Assembly (NCBI GenBank): GCA_902631265.1
Contig: CACOXX010000001.1
Coordinates: forward strand, 1-64,000
Length of the DNA stretch: 64,000 bases
From: an uncultured Pelagibacteraceae bacterium
GTDB taxonomy: Bacteria > Pseudomonadota > Alphaproteobacteria > Pelagibacterales > Pelagibacteraceae
Direction: 5' to 3'
A program made the position numbers and the translations under genes. The notes under the pieces are model-generated. The model was not told where the DNA came from and ran no database searches. It saw only the letters and a list, made by a program, of their open reading frames with translations. Positions 51,909 to 62,790 of this stretch are shown in pieces (positions within the stretch are counted from its first letter, which is position 1; each line of letters starts with the position of its first letter).

Positions 51909-53232
51909 TATCTTTTTCTAATAAGTGTTGATCTACTAGGTATGGGATATCTTTATTTGACTTAATTAATGGATCAAAATTATTTCTTTTTATAATCTCT
52001 TTTTTGAAATTTCTTAAAAGACCTTGAACTGGCCAAGCAGATCCTTCTCCAAAAGCACAAATGGTATGACCTTCAATCTGTTTTGTAACATCAAATAACA
52101 TTTCAACTTCCTCTCTCGATGCTTCTCCTTTAGCCATTCTTTCTAAAATTCTCCACATCCAACCTGAACCTTCTCTACAAGGAGTACATTGACCACAACT
52201 TTCATGTTTATAAAATCGCGCTATTCTTGCAAAACATTTAATAATATCTTGATCTTTATTAATTACGACTATTCCTGCGGTCCCTAACCCACTTTTATTT
52301 TCAACCAATGCGTCAAAATCCATAGTTATCTTTTCTGAAATTTCTTTATTTAACAAGGGCATTGAAGAACCACCTGGTATAACTGCTTGTAAATTTTCCC
52401 ATCCACCTACTACTCCACCTGCGTGGGTTTCAATTAAATCTTTCAAAGGAACTCCCATTTCCTCTTCAACATTACAAGGTTTGTTTACATTTCCAGAAAT
52501 ACAAAAAATTTTAGTTCCAGTATTTTTTGGTTTGCCTAATGATGCGAACCATTTAGAACCTTTTCTTAAAATTGTAGGAACAACCGAAACAGTTTCAACA
52601 TTATTAACTATAGTTGGACAACCATATAATCCAACTAGCGCAGGAAAAGGTGGTTTTAATCTTGGTTGACCTTTGTTACCCTCAATACTTTCAAGCAAAG
52701 CTGTTTCTTCGCCACAAATGTATGCTCCAGCCCCGTAATGAATGTAAATATCTAAATCCCAACCAGTTCCAGAAGCATTTTTACCAATTAAATTATCTTT
52801 ATAAGCCTCATCAATTGCTTTTTGCAATTCTATGCCCTCGTTATAATATTCACCCCTTAAGTAAATATAACATTTATGTGAATTAACTGCGTAAGCTGCA
52901 ATCAAACAACCTTCTAAAAGTTTGTGAGGCTCAAATCTTAGAATATCTCTATCTTTACAAGTGCCTGGTTCAGACTCATCTGCATTAATTACAAGGTAGT
53001 GAGGCCTCGACCCAACTTCTTTGGGTGCAAAAGACCATTTTAAACCTGTTGGGAAACCTGCGCCACCTCTCCCTCTTAATTCTGATTTTTTTATTTCATC
53101 AATAATCCAATCTCTCCCTTTTTCACATAAATCTTTAGTATTTGTCCAGTCACCTCTTTTTTTTGAAGAGATTAAGTCAGCTCCCAAATCATTATACAAG
53201 TTTTTAAATATTCTATCCTCGTCCTTAAGCAT
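51889..53232 (-). CDS. nuoF: NADH-quinone oxidoreductase subunit F
   Basis: [61 protein letters not shown]. Confidence 0.97.
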   Translation of the reverse strand: MLKDEDRIFKNLYNDLGADLISSKKRGDWTNTKDLCEKGRDWIIDEIKKSELRGRGGAGFPTGLKWSFAPKEVGSRPHYLVINADESEPGTCKDRDILRFEPHKLLEGCLIAAYAVNSHKCYIYLRGEYYNEGIELQKAIDEAYKDNLIGKNASGTGWDLDIYIHYGAGAYICGEETALLESIEGNKGQPRLKPPFPALVGLYGCPTIVNNVETVSVVPTILRKGSKWFASLGKPKNTGTKIFCISGNVNKPCNVEEEMGVPLKDLIETHAGGVVGGWENLQAVIPGGSSMPLLNKEISEKITMDFDALVENKSGLGTAGIVVINKDQDIIKCFARIARFYKHESCGQCTPCREGSGWMWRILERMAKGEASREEVEMLFDVTKQIEGHTICAFGEGSAWPVQGLLRNFKKEIIKRNNFDPLIKSNKDIPYLVDQHLLEKDNAQNKS

Positions 53233-53833
53233 TTTTTAAATCCAATAATGTTTTTCTGTTGTTTTCAGGTTCTGAGTTAATTCTTCCTCTATAAGATCCT
53301 GGTTTTGGTTTTTTACCCGTAAGCACTTCATCGATAATTTTTTCACTTTGTTTAATATCTAAATCTTCATAATAATCATTGTTAATTTGCATCATTGGAG
53401 CGTTAATACAGGCACCAAGACATTCTACCTCTGTCCAAGAACAATTACCATTCTCAGACAATACATTTTCTTTTTCAGATATTTTTTTTTTACATATATC
53501 TACAATCTTATATGCCCCTCTGATCATACAAGGAGTTGTAGTGCAAATTTGGACATGAAAATTTCCTACAGGTGAAAGATTATACATTGAGTAGAAAGTG
53601 GCTACTTCGTAGACTTTGATATAGGGCATATTTAAAAACTTTGCGATATATTTAATTGCTGATAAAGGTATCCAGTTATTGTGTTGCCTTTGAGCAATAT
53701 ACAATAAAGCCATCACAGCACTTTTTTCTTTTCCCTTCGGATAATTTAATAAGATTTTTTTTGCTGCTTCCAAACTTTGTTGACCAAATTCAAATTTTTC
53801 AGGTTGATCTTTTGAAATTTTTTTTAAACTCAT
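53225..53833 (-). CDS. nuoE: NADH-quinone oxidoreductase subunit E
   Basis: [44 protein letters not shown]. Confidence 0.96.
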   Translation of the reverse strand: MSLKKISKDQPEKFEFGQQSLEAAKKILLNYPKGKEKSAVMALLYIAQRQHNNWIPLSAIKYIAKFLNMPYIKVYEVATFYSMYNLSPVGNFHVQICTTTPCMIRGAYKIVDICKKKISEKENVLSENGNCSWTEVECLGACINAPMMQINNDYYEDLDIKQSEKIIDEVLTGKKPKPGSYRGRINSEPENNRKTLLDLKNA

Positions 53834-55005
53834 CTGTCAATTTCCCCGAACACGATGTCTAATGAACCTAATACAGCTGGTACATCAGCTAACATATGTC
53901 CTTTAATTAAATAATCCATTGCTTGAAGATGAGAGAATCCAGGTGCTCTAATTTTACATTTATATGGTTTACTAGAACCATCAGAAATTAAGTAAACACC
54001 AAATTCACCCTTGGGTGCTTCTACTGCAGTATAAATCTCATCTTTTTTTACTCTGTAGCCTTCTGTAAATAGTTTAAAATGATGAATTAATGCTTCCATC
54101 GACTCTTTTATTTCTTTTTTAGGTGGAGGAGTGATCTTGTTATCTTGAGATTTTACAGGTCCTTTTGGTAACTGTTCTAAACATTGTTTAATTATTTTTA
54201 CACTTTCCCTCATTTCCTCAACTCTACAAAGATATCTGTCATAACAATCTCCATTTTTTCCAATTGGCACTTTAAATGATAACTGTTCGTAACAATCGTA
54301 GGGTTGGGATTTTCTTAAATCCCAAGCAACACCTGAACCTCTCATCATTACACCTGAAAATGAATAATCTAATGCATCATCTTTTGAAACTATTCCAATA
54401 TCGACATTTCTTTGTTTAAAAATTCTGTTATCAGTAAGTAAAGTCTCTAAATCATCTATAATTTTTGGAAACTCATTACAAAATTTTAAAATATCAGCAT
54501 CTAGACCTCTTGGTAAGTCTTGGTGTACACCTCCTGGTCTAAAATAATTTGCATGTAATCTCGATCCTGAGACTCTCTCATAAAATTCCATAAGTTTTTC
54601 TCGCTCCTCGAAACCCCATAATGAAGGAGTTAAGGCGCCTACATCTAAAGCTTGGGTAGTAATGTTTAATATGTGGCTTAATATTCGACCAATCTCACAA
54701 AATATAACTCTAATGTATTGACCTCTAATTGGGACTTCGATATCTAAAATTTTTTCTATAGCTAAAGCAAAAGCATGCTCTTGATTCATTGGTGCCACGT
54801 AATCAAGTCTATCAAAATAAGGTATTGCTTGAGAATAGGTTTTATTCTCAATCAATTTTTCTGTACCTCTATGAAGCAAACCAATATGGGGGTCAGCTTT
54901 TTCTACAATCTCTCCATCTAACTCTAATATCAATCTTAAAACTCCATGCGCAGCCGGGTGTTGTGGTCCAAAGTTAAGATTAAGTGTCTTTGTTTGTTTA
55001 CTCAT
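53830..55005 (-). CDS. nuoD: NADH-quinone oxidoreductase subunit D
   Basis: [37 protein letters not shown]. Track start 55062; [17 protein letters not shown] at 55005 is the likely start. Confidence 0.96.
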   Translation of the reverse strand: MSKQTKTLNLNFGPQHPAAHGVLRLILELDGEIVEKADPHIGLLHRGTEKLIENKTYSQAIPYFDRLDYVAPMNQEHAFALAIEKILDIEVPIRGQYIRVIFCEIGRILSHILNITTQALDVGALTPSLWGFEEREKLMEFYERVSGSRLHANYFRPGGVHQDLPRGLDADILKFCNEFPKIIDDLETLLTDNRIFKQRNVDIGIVSKDDALDYSFSGVMMRGSGVAWDLRKSQPYDCYEQLSFKVPIGKNGDCYDRYLCRVEEMRESVKIIKQCLEQLPKGPVKSQDNKITPPPKKEIKESMEALIHHFKLFTEGYRVKKDEIYTAVEAPKGEFGVYLISDGSSKPYKCKIRAPGFSHLQAMDYLIKGHMLADVPAVLGSLDIVFGEIDR

Positions 55006-55594
55006 TGTTTTTTTTAATTTCTTTAATGTATTCAGTTCCTTGCCATGGACTATTATAATCAAAATTTCTATAGTCCTGTTCTAGTTTTACTGGTTCATAA
55101 ATTACCTTTTTTTTCTCCTCGCTATATCTAACCTCTTTATGCCCAGTGATTGGAAAATCTTTTCTTAATGGATATCCTTCAAATTCATAGTCTGTCAAAA
55201 TTCTTCTGAGGTCTGGATGATCTTGAAAATCAATACCATACATGTCAAAAACTTCTCGTTCCATCCAATTTGCTGATGGAAAAATACCTGTGATTGAAAA
55301 AACTTTTTCATTTTCGTTTAACGGAAAATCAACAACTATTCTTTTGTTAAACTCATGGCTAAGCAACAAATAAATCATTCTAAATCTATTTTTTTTATTT
55401 GGGTAATCTACTGCAGTTATATCTATCAACTGCTTAAATTTCATATCAGGATTTGATTTTAAAAATAAAAGAACTTCTTTAAGATCATCTTTTTCTATAG
55501 AAACATTTAATGTTTCGTGTACAATTTTTGATGAACTCACTTTAGTATTAAGTTCTGAATTTATTTTTTTTTCTAAATCTGTAATATTTAACAT
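54998..55594 (-). CDS. nuoC: NADH-quinone oxidoreductase subunit C
   Basis: [63 protein letters not shown]. Confidence 0.96.
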   Translation of the reverse strand: MLNITDLEKKINSELNTKVSSSKIVHETLNVSIEKDDLKEVLLFLKSNPDMKFKQLIDITAVDYPNKKNRFRMIYLLLSHEFNKRIVVDFPLNENEKVFSITGIFPSANWMEREVFDMYGIDFQDHPDLRRILTDYEFEGYPLRKDFPITGHKEVRYSEEKKKVIYEPVKLEQDYRNFDYNSPWQGTEYIKEIKKNNE

Positions 55595-56115
55595 TATCTG
55601 CTTATTGAACCTTGGTCTCTTATCTTTTTTTGTAATTGCATAATCCCGTATAATAAAGCCTCAGCTGAGGGAGGGCATCCTGGTACATAAACATCAACTG
55701 GGACAACTCTATCGCATCCTCTAACAACAGAATATGAATAATGATAGTAGCCACCACCATTTGCGCAGCTTCCCATAGATATCACATATCTTGGTTCAGG
55801 CATTTGATCATAAACTTTTCTTAACGCGGGAGCCATTTTATTAGTTAAAGTTCCAGCAACAATCATTACATCTGATTGTCTTGGTGAAGCTCTTGGTGCA
55901 GCTCCAAATCTCTCAAGGTCATATCTTGGCATAGATGTTTGCATCATTTCTACTGCACAACAGGCAAGTCCAAATGTCATCCAGTGCAACGAACCTGTTC
56001 TAGCCCAGTTTACCAAATTATCTAAAGAAGTTGTTATAAAACCTTTATCCGCAAAATCTTTTGCAAGTTGTTTAAATTCTTTTGGAATTTGATCTTCTTT
56101 CTCTTTTAAGTTCAT
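55594..56115 (-). CDS. nuoB: NADH-quinone oxidoreductase subunit B
   Basis: [48 protein letters not shown]. Track start 56142; MNLKEKE at 56115 gives an ATGA overlap with nuoA. Confidence 0.96.
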   Translation of the reverse strand: MNLKEKEDQIPKEFKQLAKDFADKGFITTSLDNLVNWARTGSLHWMTFGLACCAVEMMQTSMPRYDLERFGAAPRASPRQSDVMIVAGTLTNKMAPALRKVYDQMPEPRYVISMGSCANGGGYYHYSYSVVRGCDRVVPVDVYVPGCPPSAEALLYGIMQLQKKIRDQGSISR

Positions 56116-56486
56116 TCCCAGTCCAAAGCCCCTTTCTTCCACTCATAAATAAATCCTACAGTTAAAATAAACAAAAATATCATCATTGACACAAAGCCAA
56201 ATATTCCAATTTTTCCTAAAGAAATTGCCCATGGAAAAAGGAAGGCTATTTCTAAATCAAATATTATAAATAATATTGCCACTAAATAAAATCTAACATC
56301 AAACTCCATTCTGGAATCATTAAAAGGTTCGAAACCACACTCATAAGCAGATAATTTTTCCGGATCAGGGTTTTTAGGCGCAAACACAAAATTTAGGAAA
56401 ATGAACCCAATACTTAGAAGTAGAGCAACTCCAAAAAATATAATAATTGTCAGATAGTTATTTAAAAAATCTCCGTACATATTCAT
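56112..56486 (-). CDS. nuoA: NADH-quinone oxidoreductase subunit A
   Basis: [41 protein letters not shown]. Confidence 0.96.
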   Translation of the reverse strand: MNMYGDFLNNYLTIIIFFGVALLLSIGFIFLNFVFAPKNPDPEKLSAYECGFEPFNDSRMEFDVRFYLVAILFIIFDLEIAFLFPWAISLGKIGIFGFVSMMIFLFILTVGFIYEWKKGALDWE

Positions 56487-56566
56487 TTATATATAATCTT
56501 TTTAATTAAATGAAAGTGCAGTTAAGTCACGTTATTGGGGGCTAATTTGTTGAAAGATTTGTGTTA

Positions 56567-56583
56567 TTGATAATTATTATCAA
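56567..56583. promoter_or_regulatory. Perfect 17-bp palindrome matching the Fur-family 7-1-7 operator
   Basis: TTGATAAT-T-ATTATCAA; inner 15 bp = TGATAATnATTATCA; lies between tRNA-Asp and nuoA. No T-run follows it on the transcribed (minus) strand. Confidence 0.6.
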
Positions 56584-56588
56584 AAAAC

Positions 56589-56665
56589 TGGCGGGAGTGA
56601 CGGGACTCGAACCCGCGACCTATCGCGTGACAGGCGATCGCTCTAACCAACTGAGCTACACCCCC
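56589..56665 (-). tRNA. tRNA-Asp(GTC)
   Basis: Minus: GGGGGTGTAGCTCAGTTGGTTAGAGCGATCGCCTGTCACGCGATAGGTCGCGGGTTCGAGTCCCGTCACTCCCGCCA; full cloverleaf, 7-bp acceptor (one G-T), encoded CCA. Confidence 0.97.
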
Positions 56666-56676
56666 ATTTCTAATTT

Positions 56677-56752
56677 TGGTGGGCGGTAAAGGACTCGAAC
56701 CTTTGACCCCCTCGGTGTAAACGAGATGCTCTACCAACTGAGCTAACCGCCC
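56677..56752 (-). tRNA. tRNA-Val(TAC)
   Basis: Minus: GGGCGGTTAGCTCAGTTGGTAGAGCATCTCGTTTACACCGAGGGGGTCAAAGGTTCGAGTCCTTTACCGCCCACCA; anticodon loop TTTACAC, encoded CCA. Confidence 0.97.
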
Positions 56753-56809
56753 TTACCAAAAACAATGTTTTTTATATCTTTTAGTACCAATACGTCAAGT
56801 TATATTAAT

Positions 56810-58267
56810 TTAATTTATTAATCTTTTTATATCTTTTTTTACTTCATTAAAAACAGTAAACCAATCATCTTGTGTTTTTTGTCTATATATTTTTATAGAG
56901 TTATACCATGGTGAATAGTTGACATCATGTAACCATCTCCATTCACAATTTTTTTGCAAAAGTAAAAAAGTTTTTTTACCAAGTGCACCTGATAAGTGAG
57001 CAATCGAAGTATCACAAGTAATTACTAAATCTAAATTTTCGATGATAGCGGCCGTATCTACAAAAGGTACATCTTCGTCAAAATTATCTATAACATTTAA
57101 TTTAATTTGATTACTTAATTCATTTATTTGGCTTAGACCATTAATCTTTTGTAAACTATACAACTTTATCTTATTAATTAATGAAATATCATTAAAATAT
57201 TTTAGTTTGAAAGATCTTCCTTTATCAAAATCAGGATTTGGACTAGCCTGCCAATTAATTCCAATATTTAAAAACTGATGATCGAAAGTTTTTTTCCATC
57301 TAGCAATCCTTTTTTTATTTGCAAAAAAATATTTATTATTAAATGGAATATTTTTTAGAGTGGTAGAAAATTTAAATGGTAGGGAAAGTAAAGGACAATG
57401 AATATCAAAGTCAGGGAGATTTTCATTATTTGAAAAAATATAACTATCAAAATTTGACTCTTTAAATAATTGAACTAATCTTTTATCGACTTGTAATATA
57501 GCTTTTTTTGCCTTCGATTTTATTAAATTGAAATATCTCACAAAATGAATATTATCACCTAATCCCTGCTCCCCATGAATTAAAATAATTTTATTATCTA
57601 AATTATCAATTCCATTCCAGCATGGTTGATTGAATTCTCTTTTTGGAGATGGAAAGTTTGTTGTTCCCCAACGATGTTCATAATTTTTCCATCCGTTTTT
57701 ATAATCACCAATTTTTAATTGTGTTAAAGCTTTAAAAAATAGAGAATTTGAATATTTTGGAGTTATCTTTAGAGCTTCATCAAAATCTTTAATTGCATCA
57801 TTAAATTTAAATAGCAAGCTCTTTACCACGGCCCTGTTGTGATATGCGGTATAATGATTTTTATTAATTGAAATTGCCTCATTTAAATTTTCAATTGACT
57901 GATCTAGCTTATTAATTTCCTTGTATAAAATCCCAAGATTAAAAAAGGCATTATAGTTATTTTTATCAATTGAAATCGCTTTTTTATAGTCGGAGATAGC
58001 ATTTTCTATATTATTTAGTTTAAAATTTACAACACCTCTATTTGAATAACATTCAGAGTTATTTGGATTTACTTGTAAAGATTCATTAAATAATTTTAGA
58101 GACAAATCATAATTTTTCTCATCTGACTCAATTATTCCAAGAAGTCTTAAAATTTGCGGGTTTCTATCTATTTTAAGTAAATTAATATAAATTTTTTTAG
58201 CTTCATGAGGTTTATTTTTTTTTTGAAGATCAACCGCTTTTAAAGCTAGTTTATTAAAATCGTCCAT
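56810..58267 (-). CDS. TPR-repeat protein with C-terminal glycosyltransferase-like domain (GT9/GT41-type fold suspected)
   Basis: About six TPR-like motifs (NPNNSECYSNRGVVNFKLNNIENAISDYKKAISIDKN...), then IILIHGEQGLGDNIHFVRYF and LVITCDTSIAHLSGALGKKTFLLLQKNCEWRWL. Confidence 0.82.
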   Translation of the reverse strand: MDDFNKLALKAVDLQKKNKPHEAKKIYINLLKIDRNPQILRLLGIIESDEKNYDLSLKLFNESLQVNPNNSECYSNRGVVNFKLNNIENAISDYKKAISIDKNNYNAFFNLGILYKEINKLDQSIENLNEAISINKNHYTAYHNRAVVKSLLFKFNDAIKDFDEALKITPKYSNSLFFKALTQLKIGDYKNGWKNYEHRWGTTNFPSPKREFNQPCWNGIDNLDNKIILIHGEQGLGDNIHFVRYFNLIKSKAKKAILQVDKRLVQLFKESNFDSYIFSNNENLPDFDIHCPLLSLPFKFSTTLKNIPFNNKYFFANKKRIARWKKTFDHQFLNIGINWQASPNPDFDKGRSFKLKYFNDISLINKIKLYSLQKINGLSQINELSNQIKLNVIDNFDEDVPFVDTAAIIENLDLVITCDTSIAHLSGALGKKTFLLLQKNCEWRWLHDVNYSPWYNSIKIYRQKTQDDWFTVFNEVKKDIKRLIN

Positions 58268-58321
58268 CTCAACATAATAATAAACAGAATAAGCTAATTT
58301 ACTAATTAAAAATTACGAAAA

Positions 58322-60712
58322 TTACTGAATACTTGCTTGAGTTTTTTCAGATTTTTTGTTTTCTGAAATTTTATCTACCTCGACCCAGTCAGTTGGTTTA
58401 AGTTCTTTAGTCAGTGCAATTTTTAAAACTTCGTCAGCTGTATTCACGGGAGTTATTTTTATATCGTCAATTACTTTTTTAGGAATATCTACTAAATTTT
58501 TTTCGTTATCTTTTGGAATTAATACTTGTTTAATGCCAGCTCTGTGCGCCGCTAAAAGTTTCTCTTTTAATCCACCAATTGGTAAAACCTGACCTGTAAT
58601 TGTAACTTCACCAGTCATTGCAATTTCTCTTTTAACAGAAATTTTAGTAATTGATGAAACAATTGATGTTACCATAGCTATGCCGGCAGATGGACCATCT
58701 TTGGGTGTAGCGCCTTCCGGAACATGAATATGAAAATCTTTTTTCTCAAATGTTGGAGGAATAATTCCAAATTCTAAGCATTTAGATCTTACAAAAGATT
58801 TTGCTGCTTTAACTGACTCTTGCATTACATCGCCTAATTTACCAGTAATCTGCATACGACCTTTTCCAGGCATATTAACAGTTTCAATTTTCAAAATCTC
58901 ACCACCAAACTCTGTCCAAGCAAGACCTGTTACTATTCCAACTTTATTTTGCTCTTCAAGCTCACCAAATTTAAATTTTTTGACACCTAAAAAGTCACCT
59001 AAATTTTTATCATTAACAGTCACTTCATTACTCTCATTATTAACAACCTTTTTAACAACCTTTCGGGTAATTTTAGAAATTTCTCTTTCAAGATTTCTTA
59101 CTCCTGACTCTCGTGTATAATATCTAATTATATCCTTTATAGTACCGTCAGATAAATTCATTTCTCCATCCTTAACACCGTTATCTTTAATTTGTTTAGG
59201 TAGTAAATATTTATTAGCTATATTGATTTTTTCATCTTCGGTATATCCTGGTATTCTTATAACTTCCATTCTATCTAATAGAGGTGGAAGTATATTTAAG
59301 GTATTTGCTGTTGTTACAAATAAAACATCAGATAAATCATAGTCCACTTCTAAATAGTGATCATTAAAAGCCGTATTCTGCTCTGGGTCTAAAGCTTCCA
59401 ATAAAGCTGAAGATGGATCACCTCTGTAGTCATTTCCAACTTTGTCTATTTCATCAAGTAAGAACAATGGATTTTTTGTTCCTGCTTTTTTCATCATTTG
59501 AATAATCTTTCCAGGCAAAGAACCAATGTAAGTTCTTCTATGACCGCGCACTTCCGCCTCATCCCGTACTCCGCCTAGTGACATTCTTACAAATTGTCTA
59601 TTGGTTGCTTTCGCTATTGATTTTCCTAGAGATGTTTTTCCAACCCCTGGGGGCCCAACTAAACACAATATAGGGCCTTTTAATTTATTCATTCTTTTTT
59701 GAACAGCTAAAAATTCAATAATTCTTTCTTTAACTTTTTCAAGACCAAAATGATCTTCATCTAAAACTTTTTGGGCCTTATTTAAATCTATTTCAATTTT
59801 ATCTTTTTTAAACCATGGTAAATCTATCATCCAGTCCAAATAATTTCTAACAACTGTAGCTTCAGCAGACATCGGGCTCATATTTTTTAATTTTTTAAGT
59901 TCAGATAGACATTTTTTTTCAACATCCTTTGGCATTTTAGCTTTAAGGATTGCTTTATTTAAGTTTGATGTTTCATCTTTTCCATCTTCGATTTCTCCCA
60001 ACTCTTTCTGAATTGCTTTTAATTGCTCGTTCAAATAATACTCTCGCTGCGTTTTTTCCATCTGCGTCTTAACACGACCTCTAATTCTTTTTTCCACTCC
60101 AATAATACTTGTTTCATTTTCCATAATCTTAATAATTAGATTCAATCTTTTCTTGACATCTTGAGTTTCGAAAATTTGTTGTTTTTCAGAAATTGATGTA
60201 TTTAAATGAGATGCGATATTATCTGCAATTTTTGATGGGTCTTTTAAAACTTTAATGTTATTAATTGTTTCGCTTGAAATTTTTTTATTAATTGATGTCA
60301 ACTTTTCAAGTTTTTTTACAGCTGATAGGGCTATTGGCATTAAATCATCTTCTTTATCTATTTGATCATTCACTTTTTCATATGAGCAAGTTATAAAATC
60401 TTTGTTATCGCTATAATTAGTTATTTTCACACGATTAATTCCCTCGACAAGTACTTTAACAGTACCGTCTGGTAGTTTTAAAAGTTGAAGTATGTTGCTT
60501 TCGCAACCATAAGTAAAAACATCATTTTTGGTTGGATCGTCAACTTCTGAATTTTTTTGAGTTATTAAAATAATTTTCTTCTCTTTTTTCATCACCTCAT
60601 TGAGAGCATTAATTGATTTATCTCTCCCTACAAATAATGGAATCACCATATTTGGAAATACTACAATGTCTCTCAAAGGTAATAACGGTAAATTAAATTT
60701 TACTTCCATCAT
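58322..60712 (-). CDS. lon: ATP-dependent Lon protease
   Basis: LPLLPLRDIVVFPNMVIPLFVGR, GPPGVGKTSLGKSIA, Ser-Lys protease motif GATPKDGPSAGIAM. Confidence 0.98.
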   Translation of the reverse strand: MMEVKFNLPLLPLRDIVVFPNMVIPLFVGRDKSINALNEVMKKEKKIILITQKNSEVDDPTKNDVFTYGCESNILQLLKLPDGTVKVLVEGINRVKITNYSDNKDFITCSYEKVNDQIDKEDDLMPIALSAVKKLEKLTSINKKISSETINNIKVLKDPSKIADNIASHLNTSISEKQQIFETQDVKKRLNLIIKIMENETSIIGVEKRIRGRVKTQMEKTQREYYLNEQLKAIQKELGEIEDGKDETSNLNKAILKAKMPKDVEKKCLSELKKLKNMSPMSAEATVVRNYLDWMIDLPWFKKDKIEIDLNKAQKVLDEDHFGLEKVKERIIEFLAVQKRMNKLKGPILCLVGPPGVGKTSLGKSIAKATNRQFVRMSLGGVRDEAEVRGHRRTYIGSLPGKIIQMMKKAGTKNPLFLLDEIDKVGNDYRGDPSSALLEALDPEQNTAFNDHYLEVDYDLSDVLFVTTANTLNILPPLLDRMEVIRIPGYTEDEKINIANKYLLPKQIKDNGVKDGEMNLSDGTIKDIIRYYTRESGVRNLEREISKITRKVVKKVVNNESNEVTVNDKNLGDFLGVKKFKFGELEEQNKVGIVTGLAWTEFGGEILKIETVNMPGKGRMQITGKLGDVMQESVKAAKSFVRSKCLEFGIIPPTFEKKDFHIHVPEGATPKDGPSAGIAMVTSIVSSITKISVKREIAMTGEVTITGQVLPIGGLKEKLLAAHRAGIKQVLIPKDNEKNLVDIPKKVIDDIKITPVNTADEVLKIALTKELKPTDWVEVDKISENKKSEKTQASIQ

Positions 60713-60770
60713 CTAAATATGGATATTAAATTAAAATTTGCAATACTTATTTATTGTTTGTTAACTATAT

Positions 60771-62045
60771 TTATGCTGCAGATGTTTTAGACTTTTCTTT
60801 ATCTTTATCTTTTTGAGCATTTTTAGAATGGACAATAATTGGCTGGCTCTGCCCTTTGGCCGCACCTAAGTCGATTATAACCTCATTTACATTATCCATA
60901 CTTGGTAAATCAAACATTGTTTTTAAAAGTATACTTTCTAGAATCGATCTTAACCCTCTCGCTCCTGTTTTTTTATTAATTGCTTTTTGAGCAATTTCTT
61001 TAATTGCTGTATCTTTAAATATAAGTTTAGCTCCTTCTAACTTAAACAACTCTTGATATTGTTTAATTAGAGAATTTTTAGGTTCTTGTAAAATTTTTAT
61101 TAAAGATTTTTCATCTAAATCCTCTAAAGTCGCTATTATTGGCAGTCTTCCTATAAACTCCGGTATCAATCCATATTTTAATAAATCTTCTGGCTCCAAA
61201 CTTTTCATCCATTCACCTGTTTTTTTATCTTCGGTATTTTTAACTTCTGCCCCAAATCCTATTGAAGATCCTTTATCTCTTTGTGAAATTATTTTATCTA
61301 GACCCGCAAAAGCTCCTCCGCAAATAAATAAAATATTTGTTGTATCTACTTGTAAAAATTCCTGTTGAGGATGTTTTCTTCCACCTTGGGGTGGTACGCT
61401 TGCGATTGTGCCCTCCATTATTTTTAATAATGCCTGTTGAACACCTTCTCCTGAAACATCTCTTGTAATAGAAGGGTTTTCTGATTTTCTGCTAATCTTG
61501 TCTACTTCATCAATGTAAACTATTCCTCGTTGAGCCTTTTCAACATTATAATCAGCAGCCTGTAAAAGTTTTAAAATTATATTTTCAACATCTTCTCCCA
61601 CATATCCAGCTTCAGTTAAAGTTGTTGCGTCTGCCATTGTAAAAGGAACATCTAATATTCTTGCTAATGTTTGTGCCAGTAAAGTTTTTCCACATCCAGT
61701 TGGGCCAATTAATAATATATTTGATTTAGCTAATTCAACGTTTTTACTTGTTTTGTTTTCGTAATTTAATCTTTTGTAATGATTGTGAACAGCTACAGAT
61801 AAAACTTTTTTTGCAAGTTGTTGGCCAATTACATAATCATCTAGAACTGAACAAATTTGTTTTGGAGAAGGCAAACCATCTTGATGTTTTACAAATGTAT
61901 CTTTGTTCTCCTCTTTAATTATGTCCATACATAATTCAACACATTCATCACATATGAAAACTGTTGGCCCTGCAATTAATTTTCTTACTTCGTGTTGGCT
62001 TTTGCCACAAAAAGAACAGTATAAAATGTTTTTACTACCTGACAT
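60771..62045 (-). CDS. clpX: ClpX, ATPase subunit of Clp protease
   Basis: Zinc finger CSFCGKSQ...[35 protein letters not shown]. Confidence 0.98.
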   Translation of the reverse strand: MSGSKNILYCSFCGKSQHEVRKLIAGPTVFICDECVELCMDIIKEENKDTFVKHQDGLPSPKQICSVLDDYVIGQQLAKKVLSVAVHNHYKRLNYENKTSKNVELAKSNILLIGPTGCGKTLLAQTLARILDVPFTMADATTLTEAGYVGEDVENIILKLLQAADYNVEKAQRGIVYIDEVDKISRKSENPSITRDVSGEGVQQALLKIMEGTIASVPPQGGRKHPQQEFLQVDTTNILFICGGAFAGLDKIISQRDKGSSIGFGAEVKNTEDKKTGEWMKSLEPEDLLKYGLIPEFIGRLPIIATLEDLDEKSLIKILQEPKNSLIKQYQELFKLEGAKLIFKDTAIKEIAQKAINKKTGARGLRSILESILLKTMFDLPSMDNVNEVIIDLGAAKGQSQPIIVHSKNAQKDKDKEKSKTSAA

Positions 62046-62146
62046 ATTTTTTTAAATTGTTAAAACGAATCATTACTACTACTTTATTATAAAATGTGTT
62101 TATGAGGCAAGTGTAGTGTTTAGATTGAGCTATATCTTGTGGAATA

Positions 62147-62758
62147 CTACGATCTTTTTTCAACAACTTGATCTATCAAACCAAATTCTTTAGCATTTTC
62201 GGACGTCATGAAATTATCTCTTTCAAGAGCAATTTTAATTTCATCCTCGCTTTTTCCAGTGTGTTTGGAATATATTTGGTTCAATCTTTTTTTAAGAGAA
62301 AGAACTTCATTCGCATGTATTTCTATATCTGTTGCCTGACCTTGAAAACCTGCAGATGGTTGATGGACCATTATTCTTGAATTAGGAAGAGAAAATCTTT
62401 TTCCTTTTTCGCCTGCAGCCAAAAGAAAAGATCCCATTGATGCAGCTTGACCAATACATAATGTTGAAACATCTGGTTTTATATATTGCATAGTATCATA
62501 AATACCTAATCCAGCAGTTACTAAACCACCAGGACTGTTAATGTATAAGGAAATTTCTTTTTTAGGATTTTCAGACTCAAGAAACAAAAGTTGTGCAGTT
62601 ACTAATGATGCAACGTTATCATTAATTGGACCAACTAAAAAAACAATTCTCTCTTTTAATAATCTTGAGTAAATATCATAAGCTCTTTCACCTCTACTTG
62701 ATTGCTCAACAACCATTGGGATCAGAGTATTCATTTGTTCTAAGATTTTTTCACTCAT
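62147..62758 (-). CDS. clpP: ClpP protease subunit
   Basis: [43 protein letters not shown]. Confidence 0.98.
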   Translation of the reverse strand: MSEKILEQMNTLIPMVVEQSSRGERAYDIYSRLLKERIVFLVGPINDNVASLVTAQLLFLESENPKKEISLYINSPGGLVTAGLGIYDTMQYIKPDVSTLCIGQAASMGSFLLAAGEKGKRFSLPNSRIMVHQPSAGFQGQATDIEIHANEVLSLKKRLNQIYSKHTGKSEDEIKIALERDNFMTSENAKEFGLIDQVVEKRS

Positions 62759-62790
62759 AACTTCGAATCAATCACTTATACAACTTGGAA

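Noticed and set aside
56567-56583. Palindrome after tRNA-Asp as an intrinsic terminator
   Set aside because: On the transcribed minus strand the T-run precedes the dyad rather than following it, and the dyad is pure A/T-rich with a 1-nt loop; an operator fits better.
56567-56583. FNR/CRP-type box TTGAT-N4-ATCAA
   Set aside because: Half sites match but the spacer is N7, not N4, so standard FNR spacing is violated.
62086-62091. TATAAT on the minus strand as a clpX promoter
   Set aside because: Good -10 but no convincing -35 at 16-18 nt; TATAAT is common by chance in this AT-rich DNA.
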